This document shows positions 44,905-57,219 of a DNA stretch of 64,000 nt, piece by piece. Every line of letters begins with the position of its first letter. The first letter of the stretch is position 1. Where the stretch lies: contig CM073321.1 in the NCBI GenBank assembly GCA_037043015.1, positions 36,372,101 to 36,436,100 on the forward strand. The letters are read 5' to 3'. A program made the position numbers and the translations under genes. The notes below the pieces were generated by a model. It worked only from the letters and a program-made list of their open reading frames with translations, was not told where the DNA came from and did not search any database. This DNA is from Bryum argenteum (Eukaryota > Streptophyta > Bryopsida > Bryales > Bryaceae).

Positions 44905-45546
44905 AAAAAGGCGAGTACCAGCAACCCCCACTACCCGAGTATCCTCGCACACCATCCATTTTCAAATATCATAGACCAGCAAATTAAAGAAAGGAGTTCA
45001 AAATAAATAAAAAACAAAAACCGTCCGAATCATTCCAGACATTTGTAGACGACACTCTCTGGTGAACCCCAGCTCCTGCTCGAAAATGAAAGTCTAATGT
45101 CCTACACAAGGGCCTCCTCCTCGAAGTGTGAAAAGAAAAGCAAAATCACGGTGGGGGCCCTAGACATTCGTCGACGAAGGTCTGATATGGATTCCAGCTC
45201 CCGCTCGAAAATGCAAGCTAGTGCTCGACGCAGGGGCCTCCTCATCAAGCCGCTGGATCTCAGCATGATGGCATTGCCTCAGCCCAAAACCATCTGCACA
45301 CATGGGCTTCATCGGCGAGCACGGGGAAGGAGCACAGACCAGCCATGTTCAAAACAAGAGAGACCAGCAAATCGAGCAAGGAGTTCGGACTGTGAAAAGA
45401 AAAGCAAAATCACGGTGGGGGCCCTAGACATTCGTCGACGAAGATCTGATATGGATTCCACCTCCCGCTCGAAAATGCAAGCTAGTGCCCGACGCAGGGG
45501 CCTCCTCATTAAGCCGCTAGATCTCAACATGATGGCATTGCCTCAA
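44905..45546. repeat. Direct repeats of about 265 bp at the left edge of B copy 2
   Basis: A unit containing GTGAAAAGAAAAGCAAAATC, GACATTCGTCGACGAAG and CTCGAAAATGCAAGCTAGTG occurs at about 45126-45282 and 45389-45546 at roughly 97 percent. A more diverged copy is at 44905-45115 (GACCAGCAAAT..., CTCGAAAATGAAAG). The frame 45097-45594 only translates the repeat. Element B copy 2 begins exactly where the second unit stops at GCATTGCCTCAAACC. Confidence 0.8.
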
Positions 45547-45841
45547 ACCTCGTATTCGTTATATTGGGAAATATGCAGGATTTTGGGAGATTGAAAGGGA
45601 TTTATGAGGCCCAAAAGCTGTACAATTGGCGCATAAATTGTACAATTTAAATGACTTGATAACCAAAATATGATAGGGAGATGCTATAAACGTGGGTTTC
45701 GCACATGTATTGAATGCGAGGTGTTGTTGAAAAGTGCAAATCGACACAAAAGCCATAGTATAAGAGGAGAGTTTGAGAATATTATTGAAATCTCCGAACT
45801 TTATATATGATAAATTACTCAAAGAGTAATTAATACATAGT

Positions 45842-46684
45842 TTATTCATTGTATTCAATGAAGAATTCAGCTATCACTACCTGTCGCGTTCCACCATATG
45901 CGATGATACGAGACTTTATGAACGCACGTTGACGCTGACGTGTCCATCCGTAATCATTATCTTGCATCATAGGGCTATCCAGCAGTCGTTGCAACCGTCG
46001 TCTTCGATTATTCTCGATGCTTGATTTAGGAAGTGAGTGGCGGCGCGTTTCGGAATGACTCCTAGTCGCTTCTTTTACATCAGTCGAGAAACCAAGAGGA
46101 GACTGGGGCTCTGAAGGTCCTTCCTGCACATAATGAATTCAACTCCGTCTTAGATATCAATTCCGCAAATTAAGGAGATTACAAGCATGTAACATACCTA
46201 TCCATGTATCTTGCGCGGACATCGAAGTTAGCTCGACTCGAGCTAAAATAAGCTCTCGTAACGAAAGCATTGTACTTCATACTTTAGGAACCTAAAACCA
46301 TTTTTATAGCACAAATTATAGCGAAATCGGAAAAAATGCTTCGAAAGAGAGAAGAAAACTAACCTTTGGTGACAAATCTTGAGTAACGTCCACCTCGTCA
46401 TACAACACGCGATTGGTTCGCCCACATCTATTCTCGATCTGTTTAACATTATGACCTACTGAAAGTGACCTCACGGGCGAAAGGGACTTATCCAAGTCAC
46501 GTACTTGACAGGTCGCCACGGGACTGTTTACCACTCCATCGTCCACAGCCATGGTGGAGAAATCCATGGTTGACTGAGCCGTTGCAGCTGACTGCATTAA
46601 TAGACCTCTACTCCGGAGTGTTGGCCCTACTCCCTCCCCATTGATAAACGAATCTACCGAAGCACGACAACCCTCCTGCGGAAC
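45842..46684 (-). CDS. Small element gene, two exons, unrecognised
   Basis: Exon 46684-46364 starts after TTATAATAG and ends before donor GTTAGT. It encodes EGCRASVDSFINGEG, a run TMAVDDGVVNSPVATCQVRD and SLSPVRSLSVG. Exon 46123-45842 starts after TATGTGCAG and encodes KEGPSEPQSPLGFS, then the Arg-rich RRRLQRLLD and QRQRAFIKSRIIAYGG. The intron contains one B-type palindrome (46227-46247). It is probably a short, basic, partly disordered nuclear protein. An upstream exon is possible because exon 1 has no clear start. It lies downstream of the FCP1-like gene in the same direction. No family recognised. Confidence 0.45.
46227..46247. repeat. B-type palindrome in the small gene's intron
   Basis: One site with central C and the first base changed to G. 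It is absent from copy 1 because of the 559-bp deletion there. Confidence 0.85.
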
Positions 46685-46916
46685 CTATTATAAATGATTG
46701 ACACAATAATCGACAGATAAACAGTTGTCAGTTGAGCTCATTCAGAACATACAATATTCAAAATTAGACTCCTAATTACACTTCACTCTGATCTATACAG
46801 TTAACAAAACTTGTTAATTACAATGTAGGAAAAACGAAACCAGGGTGAAAAAAAACAGAACTAAAACAAAAATGGATGTACAGCACTCAGTAGACAAGAA
46901 GAATAGAATCGTTGCT

Positions 46917-48052
46917 AATCTGACATGGCCCTTCGGATGTCAGCATATATAGAACAAGTTGCTCTATCATCGTAAAACATAGGTCGCCCAAAAAGATGGG
47001 ATGTGCGGTACTCCTTGAGTGATCCTGGGAACTCGTGTAGCTCTATGAGATATGGCAAAATCTCGTCTAGTAAAACGGAGTCCTCTTCAGGCCCTATTGA
47101 CCTTGGAAGTCCACAAAGGCAGTAAAAGAACATTCTCACTAAGATTTAACATGTGCTTAATCGGACTATCGTCAATAAAGAGAGTATTGGCCTCTGTATA
47201 TAGACCATCATAGCTATTAAAAATATGGGCAGACATGGTCTTAAGGAAAATATCTTTTTGGGTTCCTGGTTCCTTCATGAAGAAAGTTCGGCCCCCAACA
47301 TTCCGCACGGGCACTCTATCACAGTCTTCTTGATCGAGAATTTGTAATGGCTTAATAGGTTTTATCGGACCAAAGAGATAATCACAAATTGCTTCAGTCG
47401 TTGTTGTCATCATAGAACTCCAAACCGTGATAGTGGCGAACGCTGCCAACCCGGAGAGGAAGTCTTTACAACCGGGCCTTACCTACACAAGTTTCTTCCC
47501 CACCTCTGTTGGCACCGCGGCCGAGTGTACTTGGATGTCACGGTTTCTGGATCCCTTAGCTTCCCATGTGGGGGAACAATAACAGAGGATCCCATTGAGG
47601 TCGATGACAACATTTAACCAAGCTTTGCCTGACTCTCTTGGAATAAAACCTATTTCTTCACTAGAATTTTCAGAGACCGTGGCGTTCCTTACCTGGATAG
47701 CAAGCACGTCGCAGCAGGACAACATTACTGAGGTTTCTCTGCGAGAGGTTTAGTAAATTCAAAGACAACATCTTCTAGTACAAATATTGGATCAACTCTA
47801 AAGATCAGAATGGATTGATGAAAAGTACCTGGATATCGTCATTGCTCATCTCGTCATCATCATGAAGGCCCATTGATCCTAGCGACTGTTGGGTGCAATC
47901 TACATCATCACCCAATATAGGATCATTGCCGAGAAGCGATGCTTCAGTGTAATTGGGAGTGTCCTCGGGAGGATGCGAGTCATGGCGAACAAGATCAACA
48001 AATACATCTTCCATGACCGGGGTATCGATATCTTCATGCTCATCCTCTACAT
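46917..48052 (-). pseudogene. FCP1/HAD phosphatase-like protein (B copy 2)
   Basis: Nearly identical to 22796-23932. Motif I is VVIDLNGILC (the Gly also present in element A; copy 1 has Glu), with TITVWSSMM and TLFIDDSPIKHML as in copy 1. It shares the in-frame TAG (47483-47485). One extra base near 47089 (CAGGCCC versus CAGCCC) shifts the frame before the conserved LHEFPGSLKEYRTS tail, so this copy is broken there as well. Confidence 0.7.
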
Positions 48053-48156
48053 CTGTTCAACGCAATACAAGGTCATTGAAATCAGGCAAACACAATGAAG
48101 TGTGGTGGAAGGAGGAGTGTGAATCCGAACAGAATGCCTATGTGGCTGATGGGCAA

Positions 48157-48177
48157 TTTAGCTCGAGTCGAGCTAAA
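48157..48177. repeat. B-type palindrome upstream of the FCP1-like gene (copy 2)
   Basis: Perfect site with central G, identical in sequence and setting to 24037-24057. Confidence 0.9.
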
Positions 48178-49203
48178 ATGAACGTGGTAGCTCCTGTATT
48201 AATTACAAAAAAATGTTTGAGAGTTTGTATCAAAAAAAGTGTTCTACCGGTTTTTACAACTCAATAACTATACGGTATACCCATTATCTAAGAAGAAGTG
48301 GGACCTGTGGTATTCTCTTGCACCTCAGCCTCAGAGTCAGTATTCTGCGGAATTGACGTAGGTGGATGCGCTGCTGGCTCGACGATAGCAGTGGCTGGAG
48401 GTGCAGTGTCAGGAAGAGGGCGTTGCCCCCCATGGAAAGTACCTGCATCTAAACTTTGAGTACTAGGCACTGCAATTGCAGAAGGCAGAGGAGGAGGAGG
48501 AAGTGCAGATGGATTTAAGCCACTTAGTGCTCTACTAAACATATCCATCATATCCAGGTGTCTTCTCTTTGCCTCTTGTTCGCGCTGAGCGTCGCGAGCG
48601 CGAAAATCATCAGCCATTCTGACAATCGCGGCTTGCTCTTCCTCAAGTTTCTTCTGCAGTGAAGAAATCACCGCTGCTTCGGAGAACCTTGACTTCGGCG
48701 AGTCCTTGGCCATTGCAGAGCCTTTCCGCTTTCGACTTGCGGAACCCCTGCCACGTGCTGAACCGCTACGCGATTCCGGGGTATTGCGCAGATTGTCGGA
48801 GCTGTCTTGCGGGAGGTTCTGGAAATCGGGCTGTTGGATCCGCACAGGAGAGGCGTCTACCTCAGCCGACCCTGCTAGGCGCGCACTGCCTTCCGCTTCG
48901 TCTTCCCCGGCGCTAGAGGCAACTTCTTCCACATCATCATCATCTTCTTCTCCTTCACCGTCATTGCCCTTCATACTATCGTCATCAGCTTCCACCTTAG
49001 CTTTCCCCTTCAGGAGGGCTCTGCCGATGATAGGGAAGGTATTAGCATCGACAGGATATCCGTTGATGCTGAAGTCATTTGGATCAAGATTAACACCGAT
49101 CTGATATGCCTGGTGTATGTCAACGGAGTCGTCCTTGTCGGCTATGACGAACGATTCAGAAGCTACCATGTGCAGGACAACGATGAGAAGTCAGACAAAG
49201 GCA

Positions 49204-49583
49204 TTTAGCTCGATTCGAGCTAAACTACACGCTACGATGGAAATGAACGAGTTCATAACTTAGAAGGAAATCACAAGTATTAGAGGTATCTCGTAGTTTA
49301 GCTCGACTCGAGCTAAACTACATGTGCAGGAATCCAAGCATTTTCTGGAAGCATGCAACTGATTGAGTTTAGCTCGATTCGAGCTAAACTTCATTCTCAA
49401 GAAAGCAATCAAGGTATGGAAGAAATGCGGCTTCAAGGACATGGAATGACATAGTTTAGCTCGACTCGAGCTAAACTATATTACGAGCAAAGCAGACCGA
49501 CCGGATTTCAATGATGTCAGAGGAATTGAAGTGATTCAGGGAAGGGAAGGGTACTGACCCCGTTTAGCTCGAGTCGAGCTAAA
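49204..49583. repeat. B-type palindromes in intron 3 (copy 2)
   Basis: Five sites at about 49204, 49296, 49368, 49454 and 49563, all perfect, whereas several of the copy 1 equivalents have mutated arms. The intron runs from donor GTAAGA at 49599 to about 49170. Confidence 0.9.
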
Positions 49584-51019
49584 CTGGGCTGTATCTTACC
49601 ATGCTTGCTGTAACGGCTTTTGATCCGGAATAGATAAGGCAGATAAACTCATTGGAGCCGCAGAAAAGCTTGATGACTTGAAGGTAGAATTTCATTCTGA
49701 ACTCGTTGGGGAACATGCTGTACTCCACCTCATTGTACTTTCGGGGCTTCTCGTACAGAATGTGTTTGGGGGCTATGTAGATAGATTTAATTTCCTCGCG
49801 GATCCTCACGGATGTGTGCTTGAGGAAGAGAAGTCGCACGGGCTCCATTGCCTGCCTACTCTTAGCGGCAAACCCTCCAAGACGCTCGTTGGCGGCAGGC
49901 TCGTAAATGGACTGGATCAACTCGTATTCCACATCATCGAAGAAGGAACTGGTCTTGGCGAAGTGCTGTACATGCTCAAGGTCCTTCTCATCCCCACATA
50001 TGAACAGCCAGACAGGAACAGCCTTGAGAGAAGGCCTATCTTGTCCTCCGAGAACGTTCATGAAAATCTCAAAGAACGGTTTCTCGATAGTAGATTTCGC
50101 CTTTCCAGCAGCTCCAGGAACGAATCTGAAGTCGATGATCCCGGAATTGATGTCCTCGCCTTCTTTACTCCAGGAACCGGATTCCCAGTCCAAGAGCTTC
50201 ATCGGGTTCTCCCTTTGGAAGAACCGAGTATGAGCAATTCCACTCGTAGGTTGGAATTTCTTTCGGACTTCAAGGAATACGTGGAAGAACTCTTTGGCGT
50301 ATGGCGAGAGAACCTCGCAGTTGCTATTCCGGTGCATAGTCGCCTTTAGGTTGGCGTAGTATGACTCCGGAACACCCCACTCGAGAAGCACTCGCTTCGA
50401 CGCTTTTGTGACGTGGTAGTCCTTCTTAAAGTTCTTCCACGCCTGAACGTCAAGTTCGTCGCCCTTGAAAATACCGAGCGTAGGATCGATCTTGTGAAGC
50501 TGGAGCTGGGCGATAGCTTTGCGCTTCAATCGTTCTACGTAGTCCTTCTACACGTAGCAGTCCTCGAGATGTGACTTAGGTTGCTTGAGAACAACCTTCG
50601 GGTATTTCAGGGTCCTCGATGGCCCTGACTCGTTCAAGATGTGCCTGCAGAGCTTCTCGTGGTCCCTCTCGGAGAGGTTGCCAAGGAATTTAAAAAACTC
50701 TCGATTGAGAGTTGTATCTCTGTCCGGAAGAAACCCCTCCTTGTCCTTGAACTTGGATCCGTCCATGGACTTGGGGTCGACGAGGTCTCCTTGGGCGGCG
50801 CAAGTAATCAGAGATTCCCAGAGCTTCTACAGGTTCTCTGGTGCACTGATGATCTTGATCTCGTTAGTAAGGGTAAGCAATTTCTTGCCGCCCTTCTTGT
50901 TTAGTTCCCTTTGCTGATTGACAACGTCGATCATTGAGAACCTCTCGCTTACAGCCGCGAAGAATTTCTGCAAAATCGAGTACAGGTAATTAGAGTTAGA
51001 TTCGAAAGCGGCCTTACAT

Positions 51020-51248
51020 TTTAGCTCGAATCGAGCTAAACCAAAGGGATCCTCGTTCAGAATACAGCATGTTCAGTTTAGCTCGAATCGAGCTAAACTA
51101 TAATGCATTGCAGTTTAGCTCGAATCAAGCTAAACAGTATTGCATGTGCAGTTTAGCTTGATTCGAGCTAAACAGTACTGCATGTGCAGTTTAGCTCGAT
51201 TCGAGCTAAACAGTACTGCATGTGCAGTTTAGCTCGAATTGAGCTAAA
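51020..51248. repeat. B-type palindromes in intron 2, expanded 38-bp tandem (copy 2)
   Basis: Six sites at 51020, 51077, 51114, 51152, 51190 and 51228, the last five in a 37-38 bp period with GTACTGCATGTGCAG between them. Copy 1 has four sites, so the tandem unit changed in number after duplication. Confidence 0.9.
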
Positions 51249-52762
51249 CATTGACGCAGTGGTTCAGAAAGGCTTACATCGTAAGCTATTGCTTGGCTTG
51301 CAGCTCGCTTTGGCTTGATTCGAAGCCCTGCCACCCCAGTTGCATCGCGTTTTGGTGGAGGACACCCGAACTCTACCCACACTTTCCGAGCAGCAACGAT
51401 ATTTGTTGCCCACGTCGGCTTAAACTGAGCGAAGTGATTCACTCTGTTATAAAAAGCTGAAATTTTGCGCAGCTTGTCCACATCTTTAGTCCAGACTATG
51501 TACGCATTCCAAGTTCGGAAGTCCTTCTTAATAGGCTCGGGGACGGTGTCTTTCTGAATCATCTCTTTCGACGCAGCGACGCTGTGCTGGCCGTTAATGA
51601 TGTAGAATTCGCAATCCGTCATATCTCGTTCGTCCTTGGGCTTGAACTTTAAGTCGGGCATGACGCACATAGTGTGCTTGTGTGACCGGTCCGGCAAATT
51701 GATGAGGTAGTTCAGGAGGCTGGTTTGCCCCCTCTTCTCGAAGGCTCGGATTGTCCACGACGCTGGTGCTTCCTTCATCTTCATGGTGTCAATCTCCAAT
51801 TTCCGCTGGGGATTATTTTTGAAGACGAATGCGTCTTGGGAGTCCGAGAAGAATTTCTGGTATATGACATTGCAGTTAGTGTAGTCAATGTCTTCTACCT
51901 TGTCTAGAATCATAGGGATCTCCGAGACGGCGTCGTTGATAGCGTTTGCTAAGTCTTCTTCTGATACGAGCTTGTTGCGTTTCCTCGCGTCATCAGCTAT
52001 CTTCCTTGACCGTCTCTTTTGAGGCGATGACAATCCAGGGGTTCCAGAACTATTCCCTCCTGTGGATGTTACCCTGGGGGTTGATGGCTGGATTCGTGTG
52101 GTGGTCCTGCTATCTATGGGACTCCCTGTCCCGGTAAGGCCTGAACGCTCGAAGAGAGGTCGCTGAGCTACTTGTTTGGCTTTCGCTGCAACCGATGCCT
52201 GAATGATGGAGTTGACGACGTTCCTGAGCTTGAAGGACAGAGCTTTAGCTTTGAGCGGCCCATCGTTCTTCGACCTCCACTTCCCTTCAAGGATTTCAGC
52301 TGTGAGAGTGGATTTGACTTCGTCGAAATGTGATGCCTCTAAACTCTCGACCATTGCTACAGCATCGAAGGGCGTCGCTACTGTGTTGATGGCTAGGATG
52401 AAATTGTAAGGGGTCGACCCTAGAGAAGAGCAAATGATCTTGATCACCTTCGGCGACTCGCAATCAAGCTCGGTGATTTTCGTGTCGACATCGATTGTCA
52501 TATGATCAGCCACGGGACCCTGGTAGCTTACACCGACCGTAAGGTTTGGTGTGTGCGCAGCCCAAAGCGCTGTCCAGGTTTTGACCTTGGTTGCGTCTTT
52601 GAATTCGTAGCAATCAAGGTTCAAGGTATCATCGCCATCATCGTCTTGATCCACCGGTGCCCTTGGCTTGAAGAAGTGGGCGAGCAAGCCCTTCACTCTC
52701 TGCTCACTGCATTCATCAAGAAATATTTGAGTTCAGTGAATGTTTTCGATGTGACCGTTATA

Positions 52763-54436
52763 GTTTAGCTCGACTCGAGCTAAACTGACTAGTAATCATC
52801 AGTCTATTTTCTGATCGTGAAGTTTAGCTCGAATCGAGCTAAACTTTATATTTTATGATTACTTGTTTAGGGTCGCAGTTTAGCTCGACTCGAGCTAAAC
52901 TGAGTGAGCTATTAGGGCGAGTTTGTTGGCTTCGTTTAGCTCGAGTCGAGCTAAACTACCTCGACAGGAGTATGCATATTCAAATCGACCTAAACTTCAA
53001 CATTTAAAGTTAGAAATATTGAAGGTTTAATCCTAGAAACGAAGGGTCAAAGTTTAGCTCGAGTCGAGCTATACTTAGTTTAATACACTGTGAGTTGGTT
53101 ACCTCAGTTTAGCTCGATCACAATAGTCTGTTATTGACATGTTTTATTTAGCTCGAATCGAGCTAAACTTTATTCTTTGACAATCAGAAAATTTACATTA
53201 GCTCAGTCTTCTTTCGGGGTAATTGCAGACACACTTAGCGTCACAGTTTAGCTCGAATTGAGCTAAACTGAGTTACATATTGGGCGAGGTTTATTCATCA
53301 GTTTTGCTCGACTCGAGCTAAACGAATTAGATTTGAAATGATTATAATGATATCGTTTAGTTTAGCTCGAATCGAGCTAAACTTCAGAGTTTTAGGATTA
53401 GAAAAAGAACATTAGCTCACGTTTTTTAGGTTCATTCAGACTTACTCAGGGTCTTAGTTTAGCTCGACACGAGCTAAATTGAGTTTCATAATGGGCGAGT
53501 TGGATGCCTCAGTTTAGCTCGACTCGAGCTAAACTTACCATATTTCAAATAACCGTAATGAAATTGTTTAGTTTAGCTCGAATCGAGCTAAACATTAGAC
53601 TTTGAGGACTAGAATATTTACATTAGCTATCTTACATTCAGACTTACGTAGGGTCCTAGTTTAGCTCGAATCGTGCTAAACGGATCTACATATTGGGCGA
53701 GTTTGATACCTTTGTTTAGCTCGACTCGAGCTGAACTTTCCAGATTTTAGATGATTTTATTGAAATCGTTTATTTTAGCTCGATTCGAGCTAAACTTTAG
53801 AGTTTGAGGACTTGATTGTTTTCATTACCTCACTCTAATTTTTAGTAAATTCAGTCTTACTTAGACTCTAAATTTAGCTCGAATCGAGCTAAACTGAATG
53901 GATATTTTATCTCTCCAATCTATAAGTCTAGTTTAGCTCGAGTCGAGCTAAACTGAGGCACATTTTGCGCCAGTTGGATTCCCAAGTTTAGCTCGACTCG
54001 AGCTAAACTGGTTAGGTTTCTTTAATATTTTTGTAACGTGTAGTTTAGCTCGATTCGAGCTAAACGTTTATTCCTTAAGGTTAGTCAGAGTCTAAGTTCT
54101 ATTAGTATTGATTAGGTATATTATAAATAATTTAGGGTCACAGTTTAGCTCGAGTCGAGCTAAACTTACTAACAACCGGTGCAAGTTGGGTGCCTAAGTT
54201 TAGCTCGACTCGAGCTAAACTGATTGGACTTAGGTAGTCTCTCATGTGAACGTATAGTTTAGCTCGAATCGAGCTAAACTTCTTAGTCTAAGGTTGAAAA
54301 TTGTTATGTTTCTTAGTTCATTCCCACCAAGGTTCATTCTACTCACTCTAAGGAGCTTAGTTTAGCTCGATTCGAGCTAAACTGAGTTACAATACGCGGT
54401 AGTTCGATGCTATAGTTTAGCTCGACTCAAGCTAAA
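52763..54436. repeat. B-type palindrome mega-array in first intron (copy 2)
   Basis: About 24 palindromes in intron 1 (54509-52707). The AGT / ACT / AAT-or-ATT order is kept in the right part (54143/54198/54258) and is less regular on the left. Spacers have diverged from copy 1 much more than the palindromes. Some sites are damaged (53051, 53303, 53458, 53658); one at 53107 keeps only one arm. Confidence 0.95.
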
Positions 54437-54559
54437 CTTTTAGCATCACCGTGTCCATTTCTACAGAGTTAGAGGTGGTTTCAGTCTTGCAAGTTTTTTG
54501 ACTTAGCACCTTTCTCCCATTCCAGCCATTCCTGTAAGCTAGAGTCCAATTTTTTGATG

Positions 54560-56250
54560 ATCTTCTTCTGCCTTGTCGTATATCTGCACAACATACGAGC
54601 GTAGAGTTGAATAACAAAAGCAATAACAATGTTCAAACTCAACTGCGATTCCAATATCCTTCTGTGATTACATACTCTGCTGTCAATACTAACATCGCTA
54701 TGAATACAAAATCTCGAAATTCTGCTGGCAAATCAAACTACAAACTCTGATGTTATTGTCTAGGAAATTACAAACCTTCTAAACTTCATTTCATATGTTT
54801 TATCATTCAAAGTAGTGATCATCAACTCAATCTAGAATCACTCGTCTGTGCATGATACAATTCTGCTACATGGTAAAATGAAAGAAATGCATACTGCAAT
54901 CTAGTCCACTGATATTGGAAATGCTATCTTACCACAAAAATTAAACGTAATGCCGATGCGCTTCGAGCAACAAGAGTCAATACTTTCAGCTCATTCAATT
55001 TGCAATTCCGTATCCTGTAAGCATGAGTTGCAGAACTGGTGAAACACAACCACATGTACCTCAAACCCTACTACAAATCCTTTACAAGCGAGGCACTTTG
55101 AACACTAGAATATACATAGTTGATAAACCCTAAACTAGACCAGGTCTTCTTTCGTACTATTTCTAACCTTGCAAAACGAGATTTCAGCCTCATTTTCAAG
55201 CAAACTACTAGAGTTGTTTGAGTTTGAATTGAAGTCTCTAATCTCATCACTGCTGACCTAGAAGTGCAAAATTCGATTCTTTGATTACTTACAAAAAGCG
55301 TGAACAATTCTTTGGATCTTTCGCAAACTAGTTCAACTTAATCCTTACAAATTCTAGACTCAATTACCGATTCACAATCTAGTATTTGAAATACAAGACT
55401 CGCAGCTCGGGACTAAAATGACATGAAATCGAAAAGGTGATAAACGCAGTCAAATCGAAAATACAAAAATGAAATCACAATTACGAGAAAATGAATTCGC
55501 AAAAATACGTAATTGAAATCGAAAATCGATATTCGAACCCGGATGGACAAAAAACGCACTGTCGAGGCTCTCGAAAGCCGCACGGCGACTCTCTCCCGTG
55601 AAATGTAACCTCCTCCGAATCGCTTTGTCCTCTAACAACGACGCTCCTCTCCTCGGAATGCGACGCTCCTCCCCGCGGAATGCGACACACCTCCCCTCGG
55701 ATGCGACACACCTCCCCTCGGATGCGACACACCTCCCCTCGGATGCGACACACCTCCCCTCGATCGCGACGCACCTCCCCGCAACGCCCACGCACCTCCT
55801 CCAACGTCGGCGCACCTACTCTCAAAAGCAAGTACTCTCTAAACTAAGTGCTCCTCCCAACAGCGCCTCTCCAACAGCAGCGCCTCCAACAACGCTTCGC
55901 GTGCAACGTCGACGCACCTCCCCTCCTCCTACGCCTTTTTCCTCATGCACCGCAAACCCCACTGCAGCCCCTACCGAAACACCGAAACCCCGAAACTTCA
56001 AAAACTACCGAAACACCAGAACCCCGAAACTACCAAAACTACTCTACGTCACTCAAAAAAACCCCACACCCAATTCTAAGTTCTACTCGCAGGAGCTACG
56101 GAAAGCGCGAAAATGCGAAAAGCAGAAGCAAACAGCTGCGAAAAAGCTGAGAAGCGCGGAAATGCCGGAGCGACAGTGCGAAGTGAAAATGTGAGAACTG
56201 AAACTGAGGGTGGGAGAAAGAGAGTGGGAGGTGAAAGGCGGCGGTGGTAC
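54560..56250 (-). promoter_or_regulatory. Probable 5' leader and promoter region (copy 2 large-protein gene)
   Basis: Intron-like AT-rich sequence to about 55540, then a GC-richer block. Inside it, a 15-16 bp unit (GATGCGACACACCTCCCCTCG and variants, 55650-55780) repeats about seven times. The block ends in the purine-rich GAGAAAGAGAGTGGGAGGTGAAAGG at 56214-56238, as in copy 1. Open frames across the repeat on both strands are repeat translations. Confidence 0.4.
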
Positions 56251-56464
56251 ATTCATGATGTGTACACAATCATCATGATTACTACCGAGGCCATCATTTT
56301 AACTGCCAAGGCCATCATTTTTACTGCCGAGGCTTTCATTACTGCCGAGGGAATCATTTTTAAAAAATTTGATTTATTCCACCATTTTCCACTTGAATTT
56401 AGTACTCGTATTCATATTTTCTAACTTCTAAATTTTAATTCATTCGTGAACTTTCAGTACTCGT

Positions 56465-57215
56465 CTTCTTTTGAGCTACATTAGAATCTCAATTCAAACA
56501 CACTAATTTTTAATTCTAATTGTATTAATATTAGTTTCCATTCACTTTTATTACTCATATTTTTTAGAGCAACATTAGAATGCTAATTCAAATAGGCTAA
56601 GTTTAATTCTAATTTTTGTATTAATATTAGTTTCCATTCACTTTTATTACTCATATTTTTTAGAAACAACATTAGAATGATAATTCAAATAGGCTAAGTT
56701 TAATTCTAAGTGTAATAATATTAGTTTCCATTCACTTTTATTACTCATATTTTTTAGAGCAACATTAGAATGCTAATTCAAATAGGCTAAGTTTAATTCT
56801 AATTCTTGTATTAATATTAGTTTCCATTCACTTTTATTACTCATATTTTTTAGAGCAACATTAGAATGCTAATTCAAATAGGCTAAGTTTAATTCTAATT
56901 TTTGTATTAATATTAGTTTCCATTCACTTTTATTACTCATATTTTTTAGAAACAACATTAGAATGATAATTCAAATAGGCTAAGTTTAATTCTAAGTGTA
57001 ATAATATTAGTTTCCATTCACTTTTATTACTCATATTTTTTAGAGCAACATTAGAATGCTAATTCAAATAGGCTAAGTTTAATTCTAATTCTTGTATTAA
57101 TATTAGTTTCCATTCACTTTTATTACTCATATTTTTTAGAGCAACATTAGAATGCTAATTCAAATAGGCTAAGTTTAATTCTAATTCTTGTATTAATATT
57201 AGTTTTCTATTTAGT
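56465..57215. repeat. 95-bp tandem repeat, eight copies with 286-bp higher-order unit
   Basis: AACATTAGAAT recurs at 56475 (variant), 56571, 56668, 56761, 56857, 56954, 57047 and 57143. Distances of 97, 93 and 96 repeat exactly, so a three-unit block of 286 bp was itself duplicated. Copy 1 has only three units. Confidence 0.9.
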
Positions 57216-57219
57216 CTTG

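Larger units (their letters stand above)
48288..54529 (-). pseudogene. Large unrecognised element protein (B copy 2)
   Basis: Same exons as copy 1: 54529-54510, 52706 to about 51286, 50967-49600, 49169-48288. Exon 2 is open throughout here, so it shows the undamaged form: after MAGMGESEQRVKGLLAHFF comes a beta-rich part (VSYQGPVADHMTIDVDTKI), then SPQKRRSRKIADDARKRNK and RKISAFYNRVNHF. The last exon is also open for 293 codons: acidic, with a coiled coil (SSLQKKLEEEQAAIVRMADD) followed by MFSRALSGLNPS and a Pro-rich tail. Exon 3 carries two nonsense codons, TAG near 50827 (Tyr in copy 1) and TAG near 50548 (Trp in copy 1). The exon 4 acceptor reads CAC instead of CAG. About 1,240 residues if restored. 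Function unknown; basic and acidic blocks suggest a nuclear DNA- or chromatin-associated protein (inference). Confidence 0.7.

Noticed and set aside
45097-45594. 165-codon gene
   Set aside because: The frame runs over two copies of a 265-bp direct repeat and then into element B terminal DNA; the repeated protein segment mirrors the DNA repeat.
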